In this document: piece by piece, positions 34,671 to 43,900 of the stretch | Position numbering within the stretch: position 1 is the first letter of the stretch | Layout: every line of letters starts with the position of its first letter | Assembly (NCBI GenBank): GCA_003223025.1 | Contig: QHXR01000002.1 | Coordinates: 22,055-86,054 of the forward strand | Direction of reading: 5' to 3' | From: Acidobacteriota bacterium | Lineage (GTDB): Bacteria > Acidobacteriota > Blastocatellia > Pyrinomonadales > Pyrinomonadaceae | Length of the DNA stretch: 64,000 nt | Notes under the pieces: generated by a model | What the model was told of the DNA's origin: nothing | Seen by the model: only the letters and a program-made list of their open reading frames with translations | Databases searched by the model: none | Made by a program: the position numbers and the translations under genes

Positions 34671-35978
34671 ATGAAAATAGCAACCCTTCGCATCGCCTTT
34701 TTAAGTTCGGTAGTGTTCGTTTCCGCTACCATGACATCTGCCCAAGGCTGTCCCGGTTCGGCAGGCTGTCTTGATCAAACATTTGGTGCCGGTGGTTTGT
34801 CCACGACAAGTGTTTCCTCAAACTCCGATGTATTCCCGATCCGCGGAGTGTCTCAATCGGATGGCAAGATTTTGAATGTCGTGGAAGTACGGGGCAGCAG
34901 TTTCACTCATGTGATCATTCGCTCCAATGCTGACGGCAGCGTCGACTCCACCTTCGGAACTGGCGGTTTTGCATTTGTGAACTGGACGGGCACGGTCATT
35001 CCGCACGGATATCCTTTTGGCGTGGCCATTCAGACTGTCGGACCGGAAGAACGCATTGTGATCGCCGGCTCTGGCTTGGGGGGGTCGAACGTCTTGCAGG
35101 TTAACCGCTACCTTTCCGACGGAAGTCCTGATGCTTCGTTTGGAATCGCCGGTCGTGTAGTTGTGAACGCCGGATATGCTGGGGCGATCGCCATCCAACC
35201 GGATGGCAAGATTCTCACCCTGAGCGATGCTGGTTCTTTAGTTCGTCTAAACGTCAACGGAACCATGGATGCGTCGTTCGGAACAAACGGCATCGCAACG
35301 ATCTCGCCCTACACCATAAAGGCACGATCGATTGCATTACAGTCAAACGGAAGAATTGTTGCAGTAGGATATTCGTTCAACAACAGGGACGTCGTTTCCA
35401 TGACGGTTACGAGATTCAACACGAACGGCTCAGTAGACGGAGGGGGCAAGGACGACTCGACGAAAGGTGATTCGTTCGGCACTAAAGGTACGACGACAGT
35501 CGCTTCTCTGCCGGGCTCGAGCGCGTTCGATGTAAAGGTCGATGGGAACGGCAGGCTGATAGTAGCCGGGACCGCAAACAACGACTTTGCCGTCGTTCGT
35601 CTAACTACCTCCGGTCAGCTCGATACAAGTTTTGGGGCCGGCGGAAAAACGACCGTTGATCTCGGAGGATTTGTCGATATCGCGCACAGCGTATCCGTTC
35701 AGTCAAACGGCAAGATCGTGCTCGTCGGGAATTCGAGTCCTACTGCAAATTCCAATATCAGAAACCCCGGTCTGGCGCGTTTTAATTCAAACGGATCGTT
35801 GGACACCACGTTCGGCAATGGCGGGAAAGTGGTTTCGGATTTTTCGAGCGACTGGGAATACATAACTAACGGTGTGATTCAGCAGGATCCAATCTGCGGG
35901 TGTGAGAAGATCATCGCAATCGGAGCGGTTACCCTTAGCGGATCATATTACGCGCTTTCAGCTCGCTATCTGCTGTAA
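34671..35978 (+). CDS. Secreted delta-60 repeat (beta-propeller-like) protein
   Basis: A 435-residue exported protein: signal peptide MKIATLRIAFLSSVVFVSAT ending near SAQG, then seven delta-60 repeats recognisable by LDQTFGAGG, VDSTFGTGG, PDASFGIAG, MDASFGTNG, GDSFGTKG, LDTSFGAGG and LDTTFGNGG. Intervening strands contain QSDGKIL and QSNGKIV. Such repeats form propeller-like structures of unknown ligand. ATG 34671 has AGGAGA eight bases upstream. Its 3-prime end runs into an FG-GAP gene remnant. Confidence 0.9.
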   Translation: MKIATLRIAFLSSVVFVSATMTSAQGCPGSAGCLDQTFGAGGLSTTSVSSNSDVFPIRGVSQSDGKILNVVEVRGSSFTHVIIRSNADGSVDSTFGTGGFAFVNWTGTVIPHGYPFGVAIQTVGPEERIVIAGSGLGGSNVLQVNRYLSDGSPDASFGIAGRVVVNAGYAGAIAIQPDGKILTLSDAGSLVRLNVNGTMDASFGTNGIATISPYTIKARSIALQSNGRIVAVGYSFNNRDVVSMTVTRFNTNGSVDGGGKDDSTKGDSFGTKGTTTVASLPGSSAFDVKVDGNGRLIVAGTANNDFAVVRLTTSGQLDTSFGAGGKTTVDLGGFVDIAHSVSVQSNGKIVLVGNSSPTANSNIRNPGLARFNSNGSLDTTFGNGGKVVSDFSSDWEYITNGVIQQDPICGCEKIIAIGAVTLSGSYYALSARYLL

Positions 35979-36084
35979 GCCGCGTATCGCGAATGCACCC
36001 CACTTATTCGTCCAACTCTTAACGCGTGCTTCCAAATGCCCCGTCGCGAGATCACTCTCCAGTTACCATTCGGCGGCAGGCAAC

Positions 36085-36450
36085 ATGGAATGGTGGATCC
36101 AGAGATCAACTGCGGGACTACTCGCGACGGTATTTGGCTCGAGCGCTGACAAAGCGGTGCCGGGAGATTACACAGGGGACGGCAAGACGGACGTCGCAGT
36201 ATGGCGTCCTTCGACCGGCAACTGGATCATCTTGCGAAGCGAAGACCTCTCGTACTATGCATTCCCGTTCGGACAAAACGGTGACGTTCCTGCTCCGGGC
36301 GACTACGACGGCGACGGCAAGACGGACGCTGCCGTGTTTCGCCCGGCGACATCGATCTGGTATGCCAATCGTTCAGGCGGATCAGGGCCACTGATCGCCG
36401 GTTTCGGACTTCCGACGGATCAGGCTTTGCCAAACGTATTTGTGAGATAG
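36085..36450 (+). pseudogene. 3-prime remnant of an FG-GAP repeat protein
   Basis: About 122 residues with two to three calcium-binding FG-GAP/VCBS loops: PGDYTGDGKTDVAVWRPSTG and APGDYDGDGKTDAAVFRPAT. The ending GFGLPTDQALPNVFVR is like the usual C-terminus of large acidobacterial secreted proteins. No signal peptide, ribosome site or upstream repeats are present. The open frame extends back to 35902 within the delta-60 gene but loses FG-GAP character around 36050. It looks like the tail of a gene whose front was deleted. A read-through fusion with the delta-60 protein is not possible because the frames differ. Confidence 0.75.
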
Positions 36451-36470
36451 AAACCACGACAGCAAATCAA

Positions 36471-36502
36471 AAAAAGGCGTCCAGGAATCTGGACGCCTTT
36501 TT
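36471..36502. terminator. Strong bidirectional terminator
   Basis: AAAAAGGCGTCCAG (36471-36484) pairs perfectly with CTGGACGCCTTTTT (36489-36502) around a GAAT loop. It ends the FG-GAP remnant and the tRNA-Lys gene. Confidence 0.95.
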
Positions 36503-36508
36503 GATTAA

Positions 36509-36584
36509 TGGTGATCCGACCAGGACTCGAACCTGGGACCCAATGGTTAAAAGCCATTTGCTCTACCGACTGAGCTATCGGACC
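36509..36584 (-). tRNA. tRNA-Lys (anticodon UUU)
   Basis: The 76-base complement folds as a cloverleaf. The acceptor is GGTCCGA with TCGGATC, the D arm is AGCTCAGTCGGTAGAGC, and the anticodon loop is CTTTTAA between AATGG and CCATT. The T arm contains GGTTCGAGTCC. CCA is encoded at 36509-36511. Confidence 0.97.
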
Positions 36585-36606
36585 ACGACGGTTGGGAATG
36601 CCTGGG

Positions 36607-36634
36607 AAAATAGACTCTCTTCAACCGAATGCAA
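36607..36634 (-). promoter_or_regulatory. Probable promoter of tRNA-Lys
   Basis: On the minus strand TTGCAT (36634-36629), 16 bases, then TATTTT (36612-36607), ending 22 bases before the tRNA 5-prime end. Confidence 0.4.
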
Positions 36635-36704
36635 GATTTTACAATCTGAGTTGGGGGTTGGCAAGTTAGCGGTTTCAGTACGCTTGGAAACCTCTTCGTT
36701 TTTC

Positions 36705-36782
36705 CGTGTGTTCGGTGGTTCGGATTTGGTTGACCGGGATGCGATGGGCCTAAAGCCGAACCACGGATTACACGAACCACAC
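36705..36782. repeat. Imperfect inverted repeat between tRNA-Lys and GNAT gene
   Basis: CGTGTGTTCGGTGGTTCGG (36705-36723) is the approximate complement of 36756-36782, which contains CCGAACCACGGATTACACGA. No gene is seen in 36585-36850; this repeat and the tRNA promoter are the only structure noticed there. Confidence 0.6.
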
Positions 36783-36850
36783 TAAGCAATGCGAAAAAAA
36801 AGCGGACCACGGTATACACCGAACAAGAAGAAAGCAAAAATGACGACCGG

Positions 36851-37321
36851 TTAACTCACGATCAATTCCATTCGAATATTCGCGCGAACGTATTGCGAAT
36901 TTGGGTCGAGCGGCGTTTCCGTGAATCCAAACTTCCTATAAAGCCTTATCGCAGCGACCTGCTTTGTATTCGACTCGAGGATTATTCTTTTTCTATCTGG
37001 CGAACGGCGAGCAAGGTCGATGCACGCGTTCATCAAGTGATCGCCAATTCCCTGTCCGCGAAATGCCGGATCGACTGCCATCTTCGTCAACTCGAACGCA
37101 TCGCCCTCGTAAGGGATCATCGCGACGGCTCCGGCAACTTCATCACCAACAAGTGCGAAAAAGATCTGCCCGCCGGCATCGATAACAGACCCTTGCGGAT
37201 GATCGAGGATGTCGTGATCGTGCTGCTCGACACCGTACGTTTCGGCGATCCATTGATAGTTGAGATCGGCAAACGCACTCGCGTACTTTGGTTCAAATTC
37301 TACGATGGAAATCTGATCCAT
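36851..37321 (-). CDS. GNAT N-acetyltransferase
   Basis: A 156-residue GNAT acetyltransferase using acetyl-CoA; the substrate is unknown. The CoA motif is VDPAFRGQGIGDHLMN (near residues 84-99), preceded by the strand FELTKMA and followed by ILESNTKQVAAIRLYRKFGF. Its start codon lies at the end of the ACTATCC heptamer repeat, with only CTGAAAAA between, so there is no Shine-Dalgarno. The repeat separates it from purA upstream on the same strand. Confidence 0.9.
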   Translation of the reverse strand: MDQISIVEFEPKYASAFADLNYQWIAETYGVEQHDHDILDHPQGSVIDAGGQIFFALVGDEVAGAVAMIPYEGDAFELTKMAVDPAFRGQGIGDHLMNACIDLARRSPDRKRIILESNTKQVAAIRLYRKFGFTETPLDPNSQYVRANIRMELIVS

Positions 37322-37324
37322 TTT

Positions 37325-37361
37325 TTCAGTGGATAGTGGATAGTTTGAAGTGGATAGTTAA
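37325..37361. repeat. Heptamer repeat filling the purA-GNAT gap
   Basis: Units TTCAGTG, GATAGTG, GATAGTT, TGAAGTG, GATAGTT in 7-base phase. This is the same family as 5092-5176 and 55603-55652. It occupies the entire interval between the purA stop and the GNAT start. Confidence 0.88.
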
Positions 37362-38675
37362 CTAGTCCTTAAACCAACCTTCCATTACAGAATCTTTAAG
37401 AATGACCGTTTGGTCGCGTTCGGGACCAGTGGAGATCAATCCGATCTCGACGCCGATCTGAGCCGAGAGAAATTCTACATACGCTCGAGCTTTCTCCGGC
37501 AACTTGCTGAACTCCGTTACACCAACGGTTTCGCTAACCCAACCGGGCAGCGTTTCGTAGATCGGCTTGATCATCCGAAGATCGTTCGAGACGGCGGGAA
37601 ATGTATCGACGCGTTTTCCCTCAATCTCGTAACCGATGCAGACTTTGATCTCTTCCAACGCATCGAGAACGTCGAGCTTCGTCAATGCGATCGAATCGAA
37701 TCCGTTGAGCTCAGCGGCGTATCGCGTTGCGACGGCGTCGAACCAACCGCAGCGGCGCGGACGTTTCGTAACGGATCCATATTCATTTCCGCGCTGACGG
37801 ATGAGATTCGCCATGTCCTCTTCTTCGTCGAGCATCTCCGTCGGAAACGGGCCTTCGCCTACCCGCGTGGCGTAAGTTCGAACGATGCCAAGTACACCGG
37901 TTATATGATGCGGAGGAATTCCGGCTCCGACGGACGCACCGCCTGCAGTCGGATTGGATGACGTGACGTATGGATAAGTTCCGTGATCGACATCGAGCAG
38001 CGTAGCCTGAGCTCCTTCCAATAAAATTCGTTTCTTTTGTTTTCGAGCTTCAGCAAGAAAGTGAGAAGTTTCGCAAACGAACGGACGAAGACGCTCGACG
38101 AGTGGAGCGATCTCGTTGTAGATGTCATCCGCACGTAACGGCTGCTGTCCAAAAAGTACGATGATCCGATTCGCTTCCTCGAGATTGCGCTCGATGCGCA
38201 ACTTTAGAAGCTCGGGCGACATCGCATCCGCGACTCGGATCCCTCGTCGTCCCGCTTTATCTTCATACGCCGGACCGATGCCGCGAAGCGTCGTTCCGAT
38301 CTTCTCGTTCCCGAGCCGCTCTTCCGATGTGTGATCGAGAGCTCGGTGGTACGGCATGATCAGATGAGCACGCGATGAAACTTTGAGTCGCTCCGGTGTG
38401 ATCGAAATTCCCTGCGCCGTCATCTGATCGATCTCTTCGAAAAATGCCTTCGGATCTATGACCATTCCGTTTCCGAGAACGCACGTCGACTCCTCATGAA
38501 TGATGCCCGACGGCAGAAGACGCAACACGAATGCTTTTTCGCCTACGTAAACGCTGTGACCGGCATTGTGTCCGCCCTGGTACCGGGCGACGACATCGAA
38601 ACGGTCCGCAAGCAGATCGACAACTTTTCCTTTACCTTCGTCACCCCATTGGGCGCCGATAATCACGATGATCAT
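37362..38675 (-). CDS. purA: Adenylosuccinate synthetase
   Basis: A 437-residue PurA, which joins IMP and aspartate with GTP to form adenylosuccinate, the first committed AMP step. The start is the family hallmark IVIIGAQWGDEGKGKVVDLL, followed by RYQGGHNAGHSV. Later motifs are GTTLRGIGPAYEDKAGRRGI, LLEGAQATLLDVDHGTYPY, SSNPTAGGASVGAGIPPH and the GTP site KLDVLD. The length is normal for the family. Confidence 0.98.
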   Translation of the reverse strand: MIIVIIGAQWGDEGKGKVVDLLADRFDVVARYQGGHNAGHSVYVGEKAFVLRLLPSGIIHEESTCVLGNGMVIDPKAFFEEIDQMTAQGISITPERLKVSSRAHLIMPYHRALDHTSEERLGNEKIGTTLRGIGPAYEDKAGRRGIRVADAMSPELLKLRIERNLEEANRIIVLFGQQPLRADDIYNEIAPLVERLRPFVCETSHFLAEARKQKKRILLEGAQATLLDVDHGTYPYVTSSNPTAGGASVGAGIPPHHITGVLGIVRTYATRVGEGPFPTEMLDEEEDMANLIRQRGNEYGSVTKRPRRCGWFDAVATRYAAELNGFDSIALTKLDVLDALEEIKVCIGYEIEGKRVDTFPAVSNDLRMIKPIYETLPGWVSETVGVTEFSKLPEKARAYVEFLSAQIGVEIGLISTGPERDQTVILKDSVMEGWFKD

Positions 38676-38747
38676 ATTTATATTTTTGGATTGTAACCGT
38701 CAGTCCAGAATGTTAGCCGGATAAAGCTTTGAGGATTACGGGTTATT

Positions 38748-39305
38748 CTACCAGAGCCGCGGGTCTTCGGCGAGAAGGCCGTAGATATTGAAGTCGTGAA
38801 GCTTGCCGTTCAGGATCTCGGACTGTCGGATTACGCCCTCCTTCCGAAAACCGAGACGCTCCGGGACGGCTGCACTTCGCCGGTTCTCAGTCGAGCATCG
38901 GATCTCGACGCGGTTCAATTGCAATTCGTCGAACGCGTAATCGATCATCATTCGGCAAGCACGCGTTATGATTCCCCTACGCTCTTCGTCCTTATCGATC
39001 CAGTAACCGATCTCAGTTTTTCGCACCGGCCAGTCGAAGGAATAACCTACCGAACCGATAAGTTTGTCGCCGCGGAAAAGAGCGAGGCCAAGTGTCTTTC
39101 GTTCAAGCCTGCTCGCGATACCGTCCGTGATGAACTTCTGCGCGGATTCGATGGAATACTCCGGCGTCATCCACTGCATGAATGTATGAAGATGCTCGCG
39201 GTTTCGCATAACGATATCGAGTGCCGCGTCGACATCATCTTCCCGCCACGCTCGCATCGAGAGTTCATCATCGATCCGAAAATCTGTTTTCAGCTCAATG
39301 TCCAT
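38748..39305 (-). CDS. RimJ/RimL-type N-acetyltransferase
   Basis: A 185-residue GNAT protein of the RimJ/RimL branch, whose members acetylate protein N-termini or small amines. It has SMRAWREDDVDAALDIVMRN at the front, IGYWIDKDEERRGIITRACR as the CoA-binding region, and NRVEIRCSTENRRSAAVPER with LGFRKEG. The start overlaps the 3-prime end of glgA by 16 bases, so translation may be coupled to glgA. The substrate cannot be told. Confidence 0.9.
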   Translation of the reverse strand: MDIELKTDFRIDDELSMRAWREDDVDAALDIVMRNREHLHTFMQWMTPEYSIESAQKFITDGIASRLERKTLGLALFRGDKLIGSVGYSFDWPVRKTEIGYWIDKDEERRGIITRACRMMIDYAFDELQLNRVEIRCSTENRRSAAVPERLGFRKEGVIRQSEILNGKLHDFNIYGLLAEDPRLW

Positions 39306-40711
39306 TCGTAAAGCTCGACGTATTTTCTCGCCGCGTTCTCCCAGGAATTGTCGACCGTCATCCCATTTCGCTGGATCTTTTTCCAGACGTGCGGATCGGC
39401 GTAAGCAAATAACGCTTCGTAGATCTTCTCGAGAAACTTGTCCGACTGATAAGGACCGAATTTGAATCCGTTGCCCGTACCGCTAACCGCATCGAAATTC
39501 TGTACGGTATCGTCGAGTCCACCCACTGCACGAACGATGGGAACCGTTCCGTACCTCAGCGAGTACATTTGATTCAAGCCGCACGGCTCGAATTTCGACG
39601 GCATCATAAACATGTCCGCTCCAGCTTCGATCCGGTGAGCGAGCCGCTCGTTGTATCCGCGATAGATCCCGACTTGGCGCGGAGCGTAATCGCGGAGCGA
39701 TTGCCAGAAATCTTCATACTTCTTTTCGCCGGAGCCGAGCGAGATTATGTACGCTCCGGTTTCGATCAGATCGCCGGCGATCTGCATCATCAGATCGATT
39801 CCCTTCTGAGCCGTGAGCCGGGTAATGTTCGCGAAGATCGGACGATCGAGATCGATCGGAAGCGAGAACTCATCGAGCAGAGCTCGCTTGCATTCGCGCT
39901 TTCCATCGAGGTTATCAATATTGAAATTTGCCGGCAGCTCGTTGTCGGTCTGCGGATTCCACACTTCGTAATCGACGCCGTTCGTGATCCCGATCAAACG
40001 ATTCGCACGCTGTCGTGTCAGCCATTCGAGACCGTAACCATTTTCGCGAGTCTGAATCTCCTGTGCGTACCGACGCGAAACTGTTGAAAGTGTGTCCGAC
40101 GTTTCGAGTCCGGCCTTCATCGCGGACGCGATTCCGTCCGACGAAAACGCATTACGCGCAAAGTCAGAGCCGAATCCCAGCTTCCACAATTCGCTCGGAC
40201 TGAAAGCGCCCTGATACGCCATGTTGTGGATCGAAAACACCGTTCGCGTATTTCTCCAGTACGACTCCCAACGTCGCATCGACGCGAGCTCGACCGCCGC
40301 GAATCCGCAATGCCAATCGTTGAGATGGATTATTTCCGGAGCCGAACCGATCCGTCGCAACAACGCCAGCGCAGCGTGATTGAAGAACGCGAACCTCTCG
40401 TAATCTTCCGCGTAACCGTAAATCGAATCGCGGTGAAAATACGACGGTGCGTCGATGAGGAATGTCGGTGAGCCGTTCGCTTCGCTATAGAAAGCCTTTG
40501 CCGGATATGTTGAGCCGCGCCAGTCGATATTTAGATCGTCGACTGCGGTGCTCCACAAATATTCGGCTTTCGTCTGCCAGTAGCAAGGCGTGATCAGAAC
40601 GGAGTCAACGCCGATGGCCTTGAGCGCTTTTGGCAGAGCACCGGCGACGTCGCCGAGACCGCCGGTCTTCGAATATGGAACAGCCTCGGCTGAGATTACG
40701 GCAACTCGCAA
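39290..40711 (-). CDS. glgA: Glycogen synthase (ADP-glucose type)
   Basis: A 473-residue GT5 glycogen synthase that elongates alpha-1,4-glucan from ADP-glucose. The N-terminus has the substrate-binding KTGGLGDVAGALPKAL (residues 15-30), then HLNDWHCGFAAVEL and SIHNMAYQGAFSP. The C-terminal half has ANITRLTAQKGIDLMMQIAG and MMPSKFEPCGLNQMYSLRYG, containing the catalytic-loop EPCGLNQ. Together with glgP it indicates glycogen storage. Confidence 0.97.
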   Translation of the reverse strand: MRVAVISAEAVPYSKTGGLGDVAGALPKALKAIGVDSVLITPCYWQTKAEYLWSTAVDDLNIDWRGSTYPAKAFYSEANGSPTFLIDAPSYFHRDSIYGYAEDYERFAFFNHAALALLRRIGSAPEIIHLNDWHCGFAAVELASMRRWESYWRNTRTVFSIHNMAYQGAFSPSELWKLGFGSDFARNAFSSDGIASAMKAGLETSDTLSTVSRRYAQEIQTRENGYGLEWLTRQRANRLIGITNGVDYEVWNPQTDNELPANFNIDNLDGKRECKRALLDEFSLPIDLDRPIFANITRLTAQKGIDLMMQIAGDLIETGAYIISLGSGEKKYEDFWQSLRDYAPRQVGIYRGYNERLAHRIEAGADMFMMPSKFEPCGLNQMYSLRYGTVPIVRAVGGLDDTVQNFDAVSGTGNGFKFGPYQSDKFLEKIYEALFAYADPHVWKKIQRNGMTVDNSWENAARKYVELYEWTLS

Positions 40712-40928
40712 TGTTTATTCCTTTGAGCTTCTTTGACTTGGACAACTAATCTTAACAGTCTCTTTGGACAAAATCATTCGCCGAAAGAAAGGTCACATTC
40801 TTCCCGCATGTTTTATCGCTCAGCAAAAAGCCGCGAGGGTGTGCGTCAAGTTTTACCAATTTTCGCGGATCCCCAAGCGGGAGATCTTTCACAAACTTTG
40901 TGCGCACACAAACCGATTTGGAGGTCGA

Positions 40929-43900
40929 ATGAAACCGAATATCAATAATCTCGCCAAGCTCACCGAAATAAAAGAATCCTTGAAAGCAAAGGGTGTTTCG
41001 GATTCTACGATCACGACCGTCGCAAACGCGATCAAGAACGGACTTGTCATCAAACGACCAAAAGATCTCGGATTGTTAAGCATACCTTCTTCCGAGGCCG
41101 ATCTTGTCGTCGACGCGGTAACGTTAGGAGCCAGCCAGCCCGAACCTCAAGAATTCAAGACGGTTCAATTTACATTTGTTCCATTCGGAACACCGGCCGC
41201 GAAGGACAATTTTTTCGGTTATCAGTTCGTCTTGACGTACACCGACAAAGAACGTCAGACAGTCGAAGAGTCGTACCCGATCGAGGACTCTCGGATCGTG
41301 ATCGTCGATGTCGACCTGAATGACGTCCTCGATAATTCGCGAATTATTTTTCAGGTAAAAACTTCGCAGGGAGAGTTTTCCAAACTAAGTTTTCGAGTCG
41401 GAAATTCTGAACCGAAGGAAGAGTCGATCGCGGTTACGAAGACCGATCTCAAGAGTACGGAGATCGCTGTCGCTGTCGTTGAGAACGACGTCATTATCGA
41501 TCCGGACTTTTCCGATTCCTATCAGATCAAAGGCAAGTTGATCTCGACCGGCGGCGATCCGAAAGTCGAAGATTACCAGGTTGTAATAATGGCCGCGGTC
41601 GATCTGCTGCCCGATGAAAGTCCTGAATTTCTGCCCGTGGCATACGCACGCACAGAGACGCACGGATATTTTCTGACGAGCTTTCTCTCATTCCCGAATT
41701 CGGCCGACCTGTTCAACGTGCGCTCGGCGAAAGCCCTCGTCACAAAGGACGATTTTAAGGCCGAGCTTCCGATCAAGCTTATCGAAACGACGATCGGCGA
41801 TGGCGAGACTGCGGTGAATCGATCGATGCTGCCAAAACGATTGATACTCGTCCTCCATAAAAGCGCCGAGCACTCTGACGACGGCGATTGCAAATGCGAT
41901 GGATGCAACGATCTCAACTTTCACGAAAAGAAGGTCTTCGAAGAATTCACTTATCACACGGTCGTGCGGACGACTGAGCCCGCGGTGATCGCTGATGTGA
42001 TCGAGGAAGAGGAAGAGATCGATCTTTCGGATATCTACGGCACCGCGGCTACCGGCATTCGCGTCTCGATCGGTGTTTTCAAAAAGTTTCACGCGATCAA
42101 GCTACGGCAGTCTCCGATCGTACCGATGCTTTCAACTTCCGCCGCTCCCGTCGCGGGACTTCTTGCGCGGACTAACATCATCAGCAATGATGCGCTCACG
42201 AATATCGGCGCGTCCACCGCGATCTCAACGCAACTGCAGCGAGCACCGATCTTCGGCGATCTCGACAAAGCGCTTCTCGACAGATTCATTACCGAAGAAA
42301 AGGCCGGAGCGGCGGTGGACCCGAATCGCAAACGCGTTCACAAGGGCCGTGCACGTCTGACGCCGCTCAATCAAATAAATTGGGACAAACCGACGATCTA
42401 TCAAGCGGCGACGATCGCTCACGGTCACCTGCTGACGTTCAAGCAGCAGTGGCTGCCGGACGGTTATTCGATCGGCGATCTGCTTTATTCGCTTCCCTTG
42501 GCTCCGGGCCAGAAGAAACAGATCGCAGTACTCGACTGGGAACGGCGCGAAAGCGCGGCCAACTCGCAGTCGCTGGATTACGAAGAGTCGCTCAACAATT
42601 CGCTTGTAAGAGATCGGGATATAAGCGAGGTCGTGAGTGGAACGCTCGATGAAAATCTGAGCGGAGAATCGACAGCGAAGACAAGTTCGCTCGCAGGCGG
42701 GTTCGGTGCGGCGGCGATGGGTATCATCAAAGGAATCTCATTCGGATCGGTTCTCGGGATCAGCGGCGGAAAGAGCAAGGCAACGTCAAATGCGTCGCAG
42801 ACGAGCCATCGCGAGAGTACGGCGAACAGTCTGCAATCGATTCGGGACCGTACGCAGCAAGCCGCGAGCTCGGTCAGATCGCAGCGTTCGACCGTGATCC
42901 AGACTGTCAGTCAGGGCGAACGCGTTCAAGCGACGTCCGAATCGATCGCCAATTACAACCACTGTCATGCGATCACGATCCAGTATTTCGAGGTCGTGCG
43001 CCATTTCGCGATCCACAACAAATTCGCCGGCGCTCAGGAATGTCTCTTCATTCCGTTGCAGATCACAAACTTCGACATCGATAAAGCACTCCGCTGGAGA
43101 AATACGTTGGAACGACGTCTGCGCATTCCGCGACTTCGGAGTGCGTTCGCTGCGCTCGAGCGAATTCAGAACGAGCGCGAAAGCGCGGTCGAGAATTATT
43201 ACGACAGCATCGGCTATCCGCGGAACCGCTACGCCGAGCAGCAGATCGTTAACATCCAAGGCGAACTGTTTCTCGAGTTTTACTTCTTCAACACGAAGGA
43301 CACGGTCGACATCGCACTTGTCGAATTCTTTAAGAAGTTTTTTAAGATCGATCTCAACGAATACAAAGACCGGAAACTGAGCGATGCGGAATTATCACGC
43401 TTGGTCGGACCGAGGACGATCGAGCATCTCCTCGATGCGATGGTCATCGAAACGCAAACGGGACAGAGTTTGAATCTAGACGTAACTTTGCTTTCGCCAT
43501 TTAGACAGAATGCACGACTGCAGGTCTCGCTACGACAATCCGGACCGATCTCGATCGCCCGCGAAGCGATCAACGGGATCCGGATTCGAATCGATGAGAA
43601 CAAGGTGAAAGCCGAAGACGCGACTGACATCAAACAGTTCGCGGATAAATACATGAAAATCCTTGTTCGATCCGGGAACGTCCGCTACAACACGCGGAGT
43701 TATTCCGAGACACTCTTCAACACGCGGATCGACAACGATCTGTTCGTCGGGATCGATTCCGTGTTTGTTCCTACGCCGCTGAACGGCTTTGAGCTTCGCA
43801 ATCCGCGAGGCGAGGACGTCGATGCGGCGAATAATCTAATCCACCATTTGAACGAAAATCTGGAGTATTACCACAAGTGCATCTGGTTCGACATGACTCC

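Noticed and set aside
36501..36785. Plus-strand open frame across tRNA-Lys
   Set aside because: It reads through a complete tRNA on the other strand and has no recognisable product.
40764..40928. 55-residue N-terminal extension of the giant protein
   Set aside because: Basic, Cys-containing and without ribosome site; GGAGGT precedes the ATG at 40929.
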